NCBI RefSeq assembly: GCF_008831285.2
Contig: NC_045139.1
Location: 22,240,412 to 22,304,411 of the forward strand
Direction of reading: 5' to 3'
Origin: Nymphaea colorata
Lineage: Eukaryota > Streptophyta > Magnoliopsida > Nymphaeales > Nymphaeaceae
DNA: 64,000 nt
This document shows, one piece after another, positions 46,646-59,760 of this stretch; the stretch's first letter is position 1; every line of letters starts with the position of its first letter. Made by a program: the position numbers and the translations under genes. Below the pieces are notes generated by a model. The model was not told where the DNA came from, did not search any database, and saw only the letters and a list, made by a program, of their open reading frames with translations.

Positions 46646-48693
46646 ATGGGGTCAGACATTTATATTGATGAAAGTACAGGTCTTACTCACAGCAGAAAGA
46701 AGCAAGTTTTGTCCTTCCTGTCAGAAGAAATGTTAGGTTTTGAAAATTCTATTCAACCCTCACGTGAACTTTGTGTAAGTTTTGAGTACCAGTGCAACGT
46801 TGATGCCAAGGACACTTCTTTGCAAATTGATGAGCTTGAGAACATAGGGATTAAAATTCCGAGCACCATCAGAAGGAACAGCAGCTTTTCTTGTTTGTCT
46901 GGTGCTGCACTAAGTGCCAATGCCACTTTAGCAAACACAAATATGTTAAATGGTCTCATTGGACAAGAGATACTACCTAGCCTGGATTCTCCGAATTCCT
47001 TTCGGCCGTTGTCATCTTCTCCATCTCTTTCAAGATTGGATCCTTTATCATCTTCTCAGAGCAACATATCTGCCTTGGTTGGGAGCCTATCAAATGACAG
47101 TGATTTCCTTGAGAATGATAAAGATTTGTCGAAAACCATGAGTACTGCAAATGTTGAGGCATCAACCTTTCTAAATGCTATGATGGATGTACAAGTGGCT
47201 GGTGGAGCTGCAGGTGAAGACAGGCTCCAGGCTGTCTGTTCCGAAGAAAATGGATGGTTATTCTGTGGAGTATATGATGGCTTTAATGGACGTGATGCAG
47301 CTGATTTTTTGGCTGTGACTCTCTATGAGAATGTTGCATTTTACCTGCATTTGCTGCATGAGAATCAAGGAGATGCACCTTTAAGCCTGAAAAGCTCCCT
47401 TGAAGGTATAGCAGATAACCAAATTGAGACTTCTGATAATAGAGTGGACAGGAATATGTTTCCAAAATCTTCTGAAGAGTTGTCATCAGAGCCATTTCGG
47501 CATGGTGTTATGGATTGCTTGAGGAGTGCGGTTGTGCAGGCAGAAAATGATTTTATGCGTATGGTTGAACAAGAAATGGAGGAACGTCCTGATTTGGTGT
47601 CTGTCGGGTCATGTGTTCTAATCGTGCTTCTTCATGGGAAGGACCTATATGTGTTGAATCTTGGTGACAGCAGAGCTGTACTGGCAACCATTGATGCATC
47701 TAAAGATGGATTATTGCAAGCTGTGCAGCTGACCGAAACACATACAGTTGATAATAGAGCAGAACGAAATAGATTATTGGCTGAACATCCTTATGATCCA
47801 TCAACTATAACTGGGGGAAAAGTGAAAGGAAAACTGAAAGTCACTCGTGCATTTGGAGTTGGTTACTTGAAAAAGGTTGATTGATCATGTTGATTTCACA
47901 ATGTCATGCATGTTTTATGCTTTAGTTATTTCCAGTCCTTCACATTCTCTAGACATTAATCTTGTGATTTTCTTCAGAAAATAATGAATGATGCACTGAT
48001 GGGCATTCTTCGAGTTCGCAATCTGTGCAGTCCTCCATATGTTTCTACAGAGCCATCTACAGTGATCCATCATGTGTCTGATGATAATCTATTTGTCGTT
48101 ATTGGGAGCGATGGTCTGTTTGATTTCTTTACCAACAATGAAGTTGTTCATCTTGTTTACCTTTTCATCCGGAATAACCCATTTGGTGATCCAGCAAAGT
48201 ATCTGCTGGAGGAGCTGTTACTGAGGGCTGCTGAAAAATCAGGTCCGTACTTGATTTATATTTCTACCTCCTGAAACATGGGCTCATCTGAAATCCAATG
48301 TCTAGGTTCTTAAAGCATTTCATGGGTGTTGTTACTAATTATCTGATATGGTATCTCTTGGCATGCTTCATCTGATACTTTATTAACGTGAAACATCTTT
48401 GGTTCAATGTTGTAGCTTCCACAATTGTCCTTGGCTTCCATCCTTAAGCTTGCTAAGTTGGTTTTCAATGCCAGCCGATTTATCCTTCTAGTACTTTAAA
48501 TATGTAGAATATAAGAACTTACTTTGTTGTTGTGCAAATGATTCTCTTCTGGTTTCCTCTTTTAGGTATGACTGCAGAAGAGTTGATAAGGATCCCAGCT
48601 GGGAGAAGAAGAAAGTATCATGATGATGTTACAGTGGTCGTTATAATGCTTGGACATAAACAGCGGACAACAACTGCATCTACGACATTATAG
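46646..48693 (+). CDS. Protein phosphatase 2C, POL/PLL-type (PP2C 40-like), three coding exons
   Basis: Metal-dependent Ser/Thr phosphatase. Coding exons 46646-47875, 47978-48242 and 48566-48693 give 540 residues; both introns are GT-AG and the joins keep frame. The start is the first ATG after an in-frame stop at 46637. Residues 1-185 are a serine-rich, low-complexity N-terminal region. The catalytic domain begins near 190 (GEDRLQAVCSEENGWLFCGV). Metal-binding D211-G212 lies in YDGFNG, the variant of DGHGG used by this clade. VGSCVLIVLLHGKDLYVLNL-GDSRAV, KLKVTRAFGVGYLKK, D455 in GSDGLFDFF and D518-D519 in YHDDVTVVV complete the active site. The order and wording closely match Arabidopsis PP2C 40 as recalled. 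No inactivating change was seen. Related POL/PLL phosphatases act in meristem and membrane signalling; the role of this one is inferred only. Confidence 0.93.
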
Positions 48694-48814
48694 ATCTCAG
48701 GAGATGGATGTACATCTCCGTGTTAATCCTATCAATATACTGAGAAGATATATGACGTATATTGATTGTACAGTTCCTAAATCTAGTTAGCAAAGTTATA
48801 TGGCTAGATTGGCC

Positions 48815-48898
48815 CCTAAAGTGCTTCAAGGACCATTTTGATGTTTCTTTAAGGACCATTTTGATGTTTCCTAAAGTGCTTCAAGGACCATTTTGTTG
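48815..48898. repeat. Short direct repeats in the PP2C 3' region
   Basis: AAGGACCATTTTGATGTTTC occurs at about 48828 and 48853, and AAGGACCATTTTG again at about 48883, the first and third preceded by AAAGTGCTTC. Probable slippage in the 3' untranslated sequence. Confidence 0.85.
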
Positions 48899-49543
48899 TG
48901 AATCAATTGGTGTAATAGATGGTTCTATCAACATTATGCACGTCTCTTGATCTAGTAGGGTAACGTTGACTTTAAATGGTCCAAAATGGTGCAATGTCCA
49001 GTTCATATTGAGATCAAGATTTCTGTGAGTAGGGATATGTTTCTTTGTCTGGACAATAAACAATAAGGTTTTCCACTGGACAAAATAGGATCCTTTCCAT
49101 GGCTATGTACGAATTAATATTACTGGACCCAATCTTTATACACTTTCATATTATTTGCAAGTTGGTTCTGTTAGCCCATGTTTATGTTGCTATATGCCAT
49201 ATCAAATCATTATCAGTTGACCTTATGGAGTCGTTAGCTGTCTTTCAATATTAACAAGAAAAATCCTTCTTTTGATGGTTAGACAATGCTTGAGAAACTT
49301 GATCAAGCGTAGGAATATTTGTTGGTTTGACGACATTGGTCTGGCTTTGTGATTTACATGTCTATGGTACCCCATTTTGACATATCACCTTGTTATGTTA
49401 GATGCTCTTTATTGCATGAATTATTGGCGTACACCACTTGCTCACGTTTCATCAGCTTCATAACATGCCATGCAGAAATGAAGACATTCTTTTACTGGGC
49501 TGGAGATTAAGGTGCATGGGTTGAAATTTGCAGCTTCCAAATT
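48899..49543. other. No gene seen
   Basis: PP2C downstream sequence. No poly-A site can be assigned with confidence. Confidence 0.4.
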
Positions 49544-49546
49544 TTA

Positions 49547-49894
49547 GGGGGCCGTTCGTTTATTTCCCTTGATTTGGAGGTGAAATTTCATTAGGGGAAA
49601 GTTCACCTTGGTAAAGGGTGAAAGAGTTGAATTTTCACATTTGAAGGGTGTTTTTGATTGACTTGAAAAAAATTACTTTTGAGAAATTTATTGGTGTTTG
49701 ATGGCTAAGTGAGGGAATGAAAAGAAAAATAAGTAAATAACTAACTACAATAGGTGATCATAACTTAATAAAATGATCGAACAACCATTAATTTGATTTT
49801 CAACCAGCCTGGTAATTTTTCCTGCGTTTGTTGGAGGGGAAGTCCGTACAATGTCTCCTCCACTACAGTGTTTGACTCTGCTATCAAATGCCCC
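49547..49894. mobile_element. PIF/Harbinger-like MITE, 348 bp
   Basis: The left end GGGGGCCGTTCGTT and right end ATCAAATGCCCC form imperfect inverted repeats. Both are flanked by TTA (49544-49546, 49895-49897), the 3-bp target duplication of Harbinger elements. No coding capacity. The imperfect ends leave some doubt. Confidence 0.55.
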
Positions 49895-50765
49895 TTAATG
49901 CTAATGAAACTTTGTTGATTTCACCCTTATGGGCCCCTGGTCCAGAGGTTGCCATAACCCTGCTTTCACTGGTCTTATAGTTCTCAGGCGCTGAGAGGAG
50001 CGCTAGGCTACCATTTCAGGGAAAATTGTTACTCCAAGACCATTAGTCCTTTTCTACTCTATTTTAATGTGTTCCGAATCTTTATAGTTTGTCGGTTACA
50101 TTAGTTGCCTTCTTTCTTTAATCTGAAACATAGAAATGAAGGAATAAATGTATCATTTGAGAGTTGAGTTGAGTTCAATTGAAGATTAAGCCGGAAAACT
50201 GTTGCATTATCTGTTTTTGTGGAAGTTTAATCATTTTAGTTTTAGATTATAGTCGTTGGCATGGTCTAACATATGCGTAAAATGCAACCGCATTGTCATC
50301 GGACTTGCCACACGCCCAAGTTGGAACGCTTTTCCGAGTGATATCAAGTGGTTTACCTACAGGGCACATCCAAGGGACTGAAGGGATTTTAATGAACAAG
50401 AGAAGGGGGTTTTTTTAGTCACCACATCGTCTAATCCTAACAAGGTTTCCATACTCACTTGTGTAGGCATTCCCTTTGGTTGGTTGAAGGCAGTAAATGT
50501 CCTCGATTATGGAGCAGCAAATATGGGCGTGACTAACTGGTAGATGGTAGACACTTAGTCTTAGATGTTAGATAGATAAGAAACAATCTTAGTCCTTATT
50601 TCTTACAAATCCGCCATTGAGAAAAAAACAATGAGAAAAAAATGGAAACTAAATATCAGTTGACAAGGATGGCCCATCAGCTTTTTCTTGGTGTTTTTCT
50701 TTTGACGACCAATCTGGAAAAGATTTAAAATTGAGATAGTTTTTTATGCATTTAGTATGTACAAG

Positions 50766-50770
<5 letters not shown>

Positions 50771-50862
<92 letters not shown>
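50771..50862. repeat. (TC)n(TA)n compound microsatellite
   Basis: About 17 TC units followed by about 29 TA units. Confidence 0.95.
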
Positions 50863-50864
<2 letters not shown>

Positions 50865-52061
50865 ACACCAGCACCAAGACTTCTAGCACGGCAGACACTT
50901 CCCGTGTTGGATGTACCGTATGTTAGGGAAGTTTAAATAATAAATCGTAATATACGTTGTTTCGTGGCTGCGGCCGAACACATGCATGTTCAGCCCCTGC
51001 GTCCAGCCGATATTTTCGATTTAATTCTGAATAAAAACACAATTGCGCAGCGTAGCGCATGGACAATGGCCTAACATGCACTAGTGAAACTTTTGCCAAT
51101 GCTAATTATATACACATAAACGTTGCTCATAAGAAATAATATTTTTATCATTATTCACCATACTGCAGAGACTATCAATAATAAACTAATATCAATAAAG
51201 AACAAGCCTTTGAATATTGCTAGAACAGTAACTTATATTTGTAACTTTGTGTGAGAGAAAAGCTCGCCTTTTATTTTTAAGATCAAGCCTAAGAGAGAGA
51301 AAAGAGTACTTTTCCTACCTCCCACGAGTGCGTTCAAGTCATCCCATGCCTGGATTTGACGACTTTTGAGAGGCCTCTTACCAAGTTAAATGTTCATTGG
51401 GGGGCATAGATTTAATCTGGTGGTACCAGGAAACCCAAGGCAGATCCTTAATTTCGCATTCAGTTTCCACCTTTAATTTAATGCAGGTCCATCAGCTTGG
51501 TATATATGATTGAAGGGGAGTTAACTGGCCGGCTCCTCTCTGCAAAACTAGCGGCCTTGAAGGCCCCTACACTCTTTCGGCCCCCTATGAAAGGAACCAA
51601 CTAACAGCTCCTCGCTAAGCAAACCCCTTGGTTCTATTGATGTTTTTAACAAATTCATGGGATGCCGTGTTTGTTCCTATTGCTGGGTAGATTCGTAGAT
51701 CACTGTGTTAGTATTCCTGTTGTCAAAGTGCCACTAAGTCACACATCAATAATATTGTGTTTTGAATACAAGAATACTAGTTTATCAAACATGACCACAT
51801 GAATTGATACTTCTACACGCCTAATAATTTGAACATCTCGCACGCATACATCTCCATGTTATATTCCACTGGCAGAAATTGTTGGGATTTGAGGGCATTA
51901 TGACCATATGTGGACCTTATTCTAAATGTTTTAAGATAGCAGTACTCAGGTAAAACAGCTTCATGGTGTGACTGTTGCTTCTTCGTACAACCATTCAATT
52001 GCTTATTCGAGAATATCACTCTTTGGGATAGAACAAGCATCCCATAGAGCCCCATACAAGG
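50863..52061. other. No confident gene
   Basis: The minus-strand stretch 51813-52055 is open but has no recognised domain. It may belong to the broken ORF at 52062-52375. The rest is unassigned. Confidence 0.4.
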
Positions 52062-52375
52062 TCAAAGGAACAAAATGAACCATACGCACATGTTAGTGTG
52101 TTTGCTGGTCTCAATATGATCTGCAATCCCGAGGAAGGAACTAAGTGCTACAGCAAAGTCGGAGACATGCGTAACAATTATCAACACCCACATCGTGGTC
52201 TGCCTGCTAATGGTTATGATGCTTGTTAGAGCAAGATGACAATCAAGGACGCTAGTAATCCCACCGTGCTAGCTACCATACGTAGGTTCAAGTCAATAAT
52301 GTCTCTATTAACCGCAGTGCCGGTGACATGGAAATCGATCTCGTCTCCTGACACAGGAGCGTTCACTACCTGCAT
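52062..52375 (-). pseudogene. Unrecognised membrane-protein-like ORF with one frameshift
   Basis: On the minus strand, ATG at 52375 opens MQVVNAPVSGDEIDFHVTGT. A hydrophobic stretch (VASTVGLLASLIVILL) leads to a stop at 52226. A neighbouring frame, open from about 52245, continues with two more hydrophobic stretches (TTMWVLIIVTHVSDFAVALS; MCVWFILFL) and stops at 52062. Joined conceptually it would be a small protein with two or three membrane segments. Composition looks coding-like, but no family is recognised. Confidence 0.3.
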
Positions 52376-52445
52376 GATGGACAAAACCTTTCAGATCATT
52401 ATAAGCAATCACGAATCCAACATATACAATTTGAGATTTGTTTGA

Positions 52446-54600
52446 GAGGAATTGGCATAAGACCGCCAGATCCAATCCAAATTAGGCCAGTTTCATCGGT
52501 ACATATTAAACCTAAGGGCCATGGCCCCCCTTCATGTTTTTAAAAAATTAGAATCTACCTATTAAAATTTTCATTAGTGTGCCCCAGTAAAACTGGTTAA
52601 AATAGGCGTCAGCTCATGTGAAAAATATTCAAAAACTATATCCAGTGTATCACGTGACGGTTCGGCCTCCCTGAGGGCAAAATCCTAGCTCCGCTAAACC
52701 CATGAACCACTGCAAGCCCATAATGTTCATCCTTATCCTAACTGAATACATGTCTATTTTGAACTGGCAAAGGCCTAACTATATGCAATTGAATCAATGG
52801 ATTTCCTCTTAATCTTTATAAGGCCCTTAATTCAAAAATGTGGTCCTTAAAGATTTGAACTATTGATCACTTGATCCATTTCTTTATGAGACCCATTCAA
52901 AGATGAAAGTGGTTATTTTACATATTTTGGATCACCCAACCCAAGTTTTAGTCATATACTCACTTACAGAACTGGGCTTTCTATCTCCTAATTTCAGGGG
53001 TTTAAGCTGAATTTGAGCTCAACCCATAAGAGAAAACTAAAACCGAGCTATGACCATGTTTATAATATATATATGTCAACAACCTAAAATTTTCCATCCC
53101 AGTTGACGGAAGCAATTTCAAAATCTTACAAAAGAATTTCACAAATGACTGAAAAACTTCAATTTCAAAGCAAATTTTGAACCTAGACACAATTTAGGCT
53201 CAAATCATGAATTTTACTCATAACATAAACACCAATGTAAGATTATGAGTCAAAATCCTCATCTAGTACTTAAAACAGGATCCAAATTAGGTTTGAAACC
53301 GAAATCCATTTGCAATTGTCATTTAGAATCCATATCCAATTTCAAAATCCAAATCTGGATTTAAATCTAAAACTAGATTCAATTAAGAGTCCAAATTGCT
53401 GAGTGGAACCCACATGTGGGCTGCACCTATGAGTAGGCAAGGGCTCACCAAGAGGCCACACACCCTTTCTTTTTCAAAATATCTTCTTTTATATGAAAAT
53501 CTATCATTTTCAATGAAATTAGATCATCATTAAATTTCATAGGAAAAGAGAGAAAATGCATGTCAGTCTCTCTCTCTCTATTAAATTGAAAAGATCCTCT
53601 AATTAAGAAAGGAGTCAAATTCCAAAGAAGCTATGACTACTTCTAGCTAACCTACTTAAGGCAAGTAGGTTCAACCTGGTGCACCTGGATGTGGCACCAG
53701 TCCCAAGTAAGCTCAGTCAACATAAGCTTAGCTTAATCAAACCTAGTCAAAAGGTTATGCCTATGCCACGATTCAGCTACTTGACAGGAATAAACCCTAA
53801 CTAGATCAAGTCTACTTTGACTCAACCTAGTCAAAATGTAATTCAAAAATTGAGCACAATCAAAGCCTAGCTAAATGCTTTTTAAGCTCGAATTCATCCA
53901 ACTTACTCAAACCAAGTCAAGATTAGCTCTCAAAATGAGCTTTGACTTTGGTCAATTGGTCAATTTTGATCAAATTTTAATAACTTCACCCTCCATTATC
54001 AAATTGAATTCATAGAACCCAAAATTGGTTTTCTATGTAAATCAAATACACATGTGAATTTGTCAAGTGTATAAATCAAATATCAACTTAAAAACCAATA
54101 TTTCAAATCAAAATTTGATTTAATTAAATATATTTTCAATTGAATTATGGACAAAAAATGTCTGTTTCAAAGTAAATTTGATAAAATTTCAAAGTCTTTC
54201 CAACTTAAATTGAATTATTGAACATGAATTTGCAATTCATAATATTTAGAGCTTAGTCACTAGGTTCGAACCTAGCAAGCTCGATTTCAAAAATTCAAAC
54301 CTGATCTAAGGTATTTTTGTCAAATTTTCAATCAAAATCAAGTGTTTAGAACCTAAACCTTGACCCAAATTAGGCATCACTAGGTTTGGACCATGGTTGA
54401 CCAAACCTAATGGAGCACACCCAGCTCGTGTGTGGGCTGGATGTGCTTGGTTGGAATCATTTAAGAAAATTAAAGGTCATTTAATATTCATTTGTCAAGT
54501 TATCAATTCATGTATTATGGATTGGGCCAATCAAAATTATCTAATCCATTGGTCGAATTAGAGGCTGGCTAGGTGGCAGTGGCCTCAGCCTATTTTCTAA
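52446..54600. repeat. LTR-like low-complexity region
   Basis: Contains GGTTTAAGCTGAATTTGAGC with AAACCGAGCTATGACCATGT (52998-53063), shared with the array at 57895-58350. AAATCCAATTT wording runs at 53280-53410, and a CT tract at 53567-53580 is followed by CTAGTCAA-rich sequence. Probably old LTR-retroelement DNA. No coding domain. Confidence 0.35.
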
Positions 54601-55750
54601 AATTTAAATCACTTTTTAATCTAGCTTGGCACATAGCTGAACCTATTATAACTCATAAGGGGGCAGATTACCCAAGACTTGGGCATGCTCCTAGACTCAA
54701 TTAAGGAGGTAGGTGCGCAGCCACCTCCTCCCCTTCCTCATTCAATTTCAATGCTACATAAACCCACCTTGAGAGTCAAGGTAGGGGGACAACAATTTGA
54801 GATTTTTCCCCAACATTCTTTCTTAGTTGCAGCCAAGATTAAGTTGCAGCCAAGATCAGCAAGAGAAAGAAGAGAAGAAGAAACCGAGGAGAAGAAGCCG
54901 TCATCCCAGCCTTCTCACTTTCTCTTTTTCTCTTTTTCTTGCCCTTGCTTTTGAATTTGCTAAGCTCAGGTACTTCGGTGGATCCTTACTTAGGATTTTT
55001 GTTGTAAGAAAATCCTCTTCATCCCTACAATTTCTAGCAAAAAAGAAATCTCTTTTCAGCAATGCTAAGCTCAAATCTTAAACTAGATTCCTGCTTAGGA
55101 TTGCTGGATTTAGAAAACCTGCCAAGAAGAGCTCCAAATGCTTAAGCTGACCACAAGGTAGTGGCAGTTCTGGCCTATTTTCTATGCATTTTAGCTTTTT
55201 GCTGTCATTTTAATTCTATATTCATGGGGTGGGTTCTATTTTGATTCTATTTTATAACTAGAAATGATGTCCGGTTACAAAAAATATGTTCTTATGTACA
55301 TGTTAATCCATCTCTTCATGCATAAATCACCTTTCTAAAATGAGAACCCATGAATCAAATTTTGAAAAGGGCCCAAAGGCCACGTCCCTTTCAAAACCAG
55401 CTAACCTAAATCATTTCTAACTACCCACCATGAGCGGATTCTAAGGTGAGAGAGTGTTTTATATTTGCTACAATTACAATCTGATTGACTATTAGGGACA
55501 AATGCATTTTCATAAAAGTGATCCACCCTTACACATTAACAACATTGAGAAACAAGTTTGAGCATTATCTTGATTTCTTCCATTTTAAGTCATTTTGATT
55601 CATGTCTTCATGATTCAATTTATGAAGGTAGTAGTGAAGATTAAAAACTAGTTTTCAATCTTCATACATAAAAAAAACCAGTTATGAACCATCATGGTTC
55701 GTAAGCTAAGTGGTTCCTTATTAATTTTTCCATTTTAAAAGGCAAGATAA
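54601..55750 (+). repeat. LTR-like block with promoter and GAAGAA-rich leader
   Basis: CTACATAAACCC (about 54755) acts as a TATA-like box. It is followed by AGTTGCAGCCAAGAT repeated twice (54826, 54843), a purine-rich GAAGAAGAAACCGAGG stretch and a CT-rich stretch. The open frames here (54679-55081) lack domains and look like transcribed LTR/leader sequence. Confidence 0.3.
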
Positions 55751-55762
55751 GTGTGTGTGTTG

Positions 55763-55810
<48 letters not shown>
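55751..55810. repeat. (GT)n(TA)n compound microsatellite
   Basis: About 10 GT units, then about 19 TA units. Confidence 0.95.
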
Positions 55811-55811
<1 letters not shown>

Positions 55812-57660
55812 CCCAATTTTCCTCTAAAATTAGGTTGTAATATGTTTTCAAACTGGTTTTAAAGAAAAGAAATCTTTATTTTGGTTTTCATGATTCAAAA
55901 CTATAAGATCGTTCATTATTTCAGCTTAAAATGTTGTTTATTTTAGCAATACATGGGTAAGAATGCATGCATATTGTTGAAATCAGACCATGATTTCATG
56001 AAATCTAGCTTAAAACCTCAAAGATTAAGTTCTTCAAATGTTATGTTTCAGCCATGAATCGGTTATTTTCTCTAGAACACCCTAAGAGCACCTCTAGGAT
56101 TTGCTGATTTCATTCATGAATTTTCATATTTTCATGAGATTATTAATCCATATTCTAGAATGTTGTAAAATCATATTTAAGAATCTAACTTTCATTTCTC
56201 CAAAAGTCGAGATTAAACATGCTGAAATCATTCGAAGGATGGACGAGTCTTTTGGCATGAAACCCAAAATTCAATTTGGTTTAAAAAAGGTAAGTTTTCA
56301 AAAACCTAATAACCGCACATGTACAATTAACATAAATTGGAACATGTTCTCAATAAAGAACATTCTTCTGGCTCATTTAAATGCTTAATTTATGAGAAGT
56401 TAAGCAAATTTTTAATGATTTGTAATCATTTAAAAAGAAAAAAAGCTTTCTTAAAATCAACACCTTTGATTTTCAGCTATTTCAATTAGTTTAAAACTTG
56501 ATTTTTGGCAATTTTAAGACAAAAGTATAGGTTGTCCACGTCTCCCATATATCTTGAATATTGATTTTAACTTTATTTACATGATTTTTTATTATTTTGT
56601 GATTTTATACCAAGTCTCAAGCTTATGGACTGCATCTATATCATTCATGCTTAATAATATGTTAAGCATGTGTAGAGAAAGTCCTACGATCCAATTACAA
56701 ATCAATCTTTGTGTGTGTGGATTATGAATTGACTTTTCGTGATTGAATGAATGTTGAGATTTTATGAGAGAGAGAAGAATGACTGTTCATATAGTTTTTT
56801 TTGTCCATGCATCAAATTGCACCACATGTATCTATTTTTAGAAATTAAGTAATTTAATTTTGAGTTGCAAAAAGTGACAAAGTCATATTACAACAAGAAT
56901 TTGGAAACCTCACATAGTTTCAAAAGAAAACATAAGCATGATACACAATTTGATCAAAATTCATTTTAAAGCATGCTTTTTAACATTTTTGAATCTTTAT
57001 TTCTTCAAAAAGTGTAAGTTTTACTTAAGCAACTCCAATTTTTCTCTAAAAAGAGAACCCATCTGAAACCAAATTCATGTCTCTTAAACCTAATTACATG
57101 ATTTGGCAAAAAAAGATTCCAAAAATCAATCCATTTGCTAAGTGAAGTTAGCAATTTTTTCCAAAATTCTATCACAAGTTGATCATAATTTACTAAAATT
57201 TTCAATCCAAAATCATGAGATGGTCTTAAGATCACAACAAGGGACTATATCTCAATCTCCAAATTCCAAAATCAAATTCCCAATTTTCTATCCAACTCCT
57301 TTCAAATCATTTTTCAATATCATTGCCGATTTTAAACTTCAATCCGAATGGCACATATTTTTATCAAAGCAAGGGTCTTGAATCCAAACCAAAATCGAAA
57401 GTTTTTTAATTTTGTTTAAAAGAATTTACCCAAATTCTCCAAAATAAGTTGAATTTTCAAATAACTTGTCAAAACAAGTTAATTTTCTAAACAACTTGTC
57501 CAAATTTCAATTTACCAAAAACAAGCTCAAAATCGCTTGTTCAGAACCAAGTTCAAATTAAATTTTCAAATTTAAATCCAAAAGCTTTTTGCACAAGCAT
57601 ATGGGATTCACATCAGTCAAATGATTTGTACTTGATCCGAAAAATCCTTAATCCTTGGTC
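55811..57660. other. AT-rich sequence, retroelement-like wording, no gene
   Basis: From 57000 to 57560 CAAAATC/CCAAATT words recur as at 36100-37640. No protein domain seen. Confidence 0.35.
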
Positions 57661-57735
57661 CAATTACTTATGTTAAAGGCAACAATAATGGCTGGACCTC
57701 ATACTGACAGATGGATCTCTTTCACTTAAAATTTT
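57661..57735. repeat. Dispersed repeat, copy 1 of a GGACCTC(A/G)TACTGA motif block
   Basis: TTAAAGGCAACAATAATGGC, then GGACCTCATACTGACAG (57681-57710), matches TAAAGGTGCTAGGAATGGTC, then GGACCTCGTACTGATAG at 61881-61910. Both lie at the edge of AT-rich LTR-like DNA, so they may mark equivalent element positions. Confidence 0.6.
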
Positions 57736-57894
57736 CTCAAACTCACTTTGAAATTTTTCTGCTTTGCATAACTCTCCATTTCTACATCCAGAAAACAAAG
57801 AACAAGAGGGGTGCGAACAATATATCAAACTACCCTTAGTTTGGTTTGAGCTCATTCATCTTGATTTGAATTTACTTTTTTTCTTTTGTTTTTA

Positions 57895-58350
57895 AGGGTT
57901 TAAGCTAACTTTGACTTAAACCCGAATGAGTGAGCTAAAACTGAGCTAGGACCATGTTATAAATCAAGCTTCCCTTAATTTGGTTTGAGTTCATTCATTC
58001 ATTCCAGTTTGAGTTCATTCATTCATTCCAGTTTGAGTTCAATTTAGTTCTAAATATTTTCTCTCTCCTATTCTCGAGAGTTTGAACTAAATTTAAGCTC
58101 AACCTAGAAGAATAATTTAAAATCGGGTTTATCATGTATAAATTAAGCTTACTTTAGTTCGGTTTGAGTTTATTCATCCCTGTTTGAGTTCAATTCTGTT
58201 CCAAGCGATTTCTCTCTCGTGCTTTTTAGGGTTTGAGCTGTATTTGAGCTTAACCACATAAAGTGAGCTGAAACCAAATGTTTATCATGATGAAGTTAAT
58301 ACTACTTAGTTCAATTTGAGTTCATTTCTTTTAGTTTAAATTCAATCCAA
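57895..58350. repeat. Tandem array, three units of about 150-180 bp
   Basis: Each unit has GTTT(A/G)AGCT or GTTTGAACT, GCTCAACC, AAA(A/C)CGG/GAGCT, ACCATGT or TTATCATG, and TTAGTT(C/T)GGTTTGAGTT. Units begin near 57895, 58078 and 58228. A nested exact 24-bp repeat, GTTTGAGTTCATTCATTCAT plus TCCA, lies at 57983-58006 and 58007-58030. Confidence 0.8.
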
Positions 58351-59760
58351 TTCCAAAGGCCATAGAGCTCATTCTTAGTACTTATTACACTTTAAAAACT
58401 ACTATCAAGCTCAATTTTCAGCATGATCTTACAAGTAAGTTGCTGTTCCAATCACACCCAGTTCTACTAAGTAAAAATTCCTAAAAATCTAAATTTTATG
58501 GCTTTCTTTGATTTTCCTTCATAAATGTGGCATATACAGCTTGGTGAAAATTTATTTTTGAGTTTTAGAGTAATGAGGGAGGAATTTTTCAGTAAGATTT
58601 TAACTATAGCCTATTTAGAAGCCTTGTAGGCCAGTTTAGTCAGATCGAGAAGGTTCTTGAAACTTCTAAAATACACATGGGGGGAAATAGTCATTTCATA
58701 AGCCATATTCTTCTACATAAACATAAGTTATAGGTCACATCTACCTTAGTTGATGATTTTCTTTTGATTCTAAAACCTTAGTTGAAGCCAATCTCAATAT
58801 TTGAATCTAGTTCAGCTTAAAATCACATACAATATTTTGGTCATTTGCTGCTATGTATTTTTATAAAACCTAACTTAGAAGCCACATGAACTTAAGTTAG
58901 ATTTTTATATACATTATGTGGATCTGGTATGCCTGAGCCCAAGCTCAACGTACCTCAATTTCTCATTTAAAACTGAAATTTCCAAAGACAGCACCTTGGC
59001 TTAGCCTACACCCAACCTAGTTTGAATTTAGTTTTTCAAAAAACTAAACTTGACCAAGGTCCAGCCCATGTCATGCTACTTGAGCCACCTAATCCAGCTT
59101 GAGTCAGGTCTAGGTCCATGCTATTTTCAGATCTCCATTTCATATTTCTGTCCCATATCATATATAAAGGTCATATTTTTACGTCTGGATCTAGATCTGA
59201 TCTATTTTTATAGATTCAAATCCATTATTCCATTTTAGATCCAGTATGATATACCATAATCCAAATTTCAATACTATATCTAGATCCATTTTCTAAAATT
59301 TTCTTTGGATTTAGACCCAGATGTAAGTCTCATTATCAAACTCAGATCTAGGATCCACATGTGAGATTAATGCACATTATATCTAAAAAATGTATCATGT
59401 TTTTTTCACTTCATGCTTAACGTCAATTCACATGTAAGAACTAAAAAAGTACAGAATTCTTTGCTGAGTGGCGCAGTAAAAATAGAATCATAATCAATAT
59501 CCGTATGTGGCCAGCACAAAAATCCTTCCAATTCATATAAAGTTTTAGAATAATGATTTATGCATGTGTTTTCTCTTCTACATATTTTCACGTAGTTCAT
59601 CGTCTACCCTCCATGTCAATCCGAATACTTTATCAAGAAATGATCAAGACTTCTTCTTATACGTGTGGCTTTTCACATAAATGAACTCAAAACCCAGATG
59701 AGAACGTCTTGAACATTTTTCGGATTGAAAAGCACACTTTAATACAAAGTTTTATGCTTT
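58351..59760. other. No gene seen
   Basis: AT-rich sequence with TCTAGATC/AGATCTAG words from about 59190 to 59350. No coding domain. Confidence 0.4.

Noticed and set aside
52500-52700. GGGCCATGGCC...CTCCGCT stretch resembling a MITE/SINE end
   Set aside because: No inverted partner or flanking duplication found.
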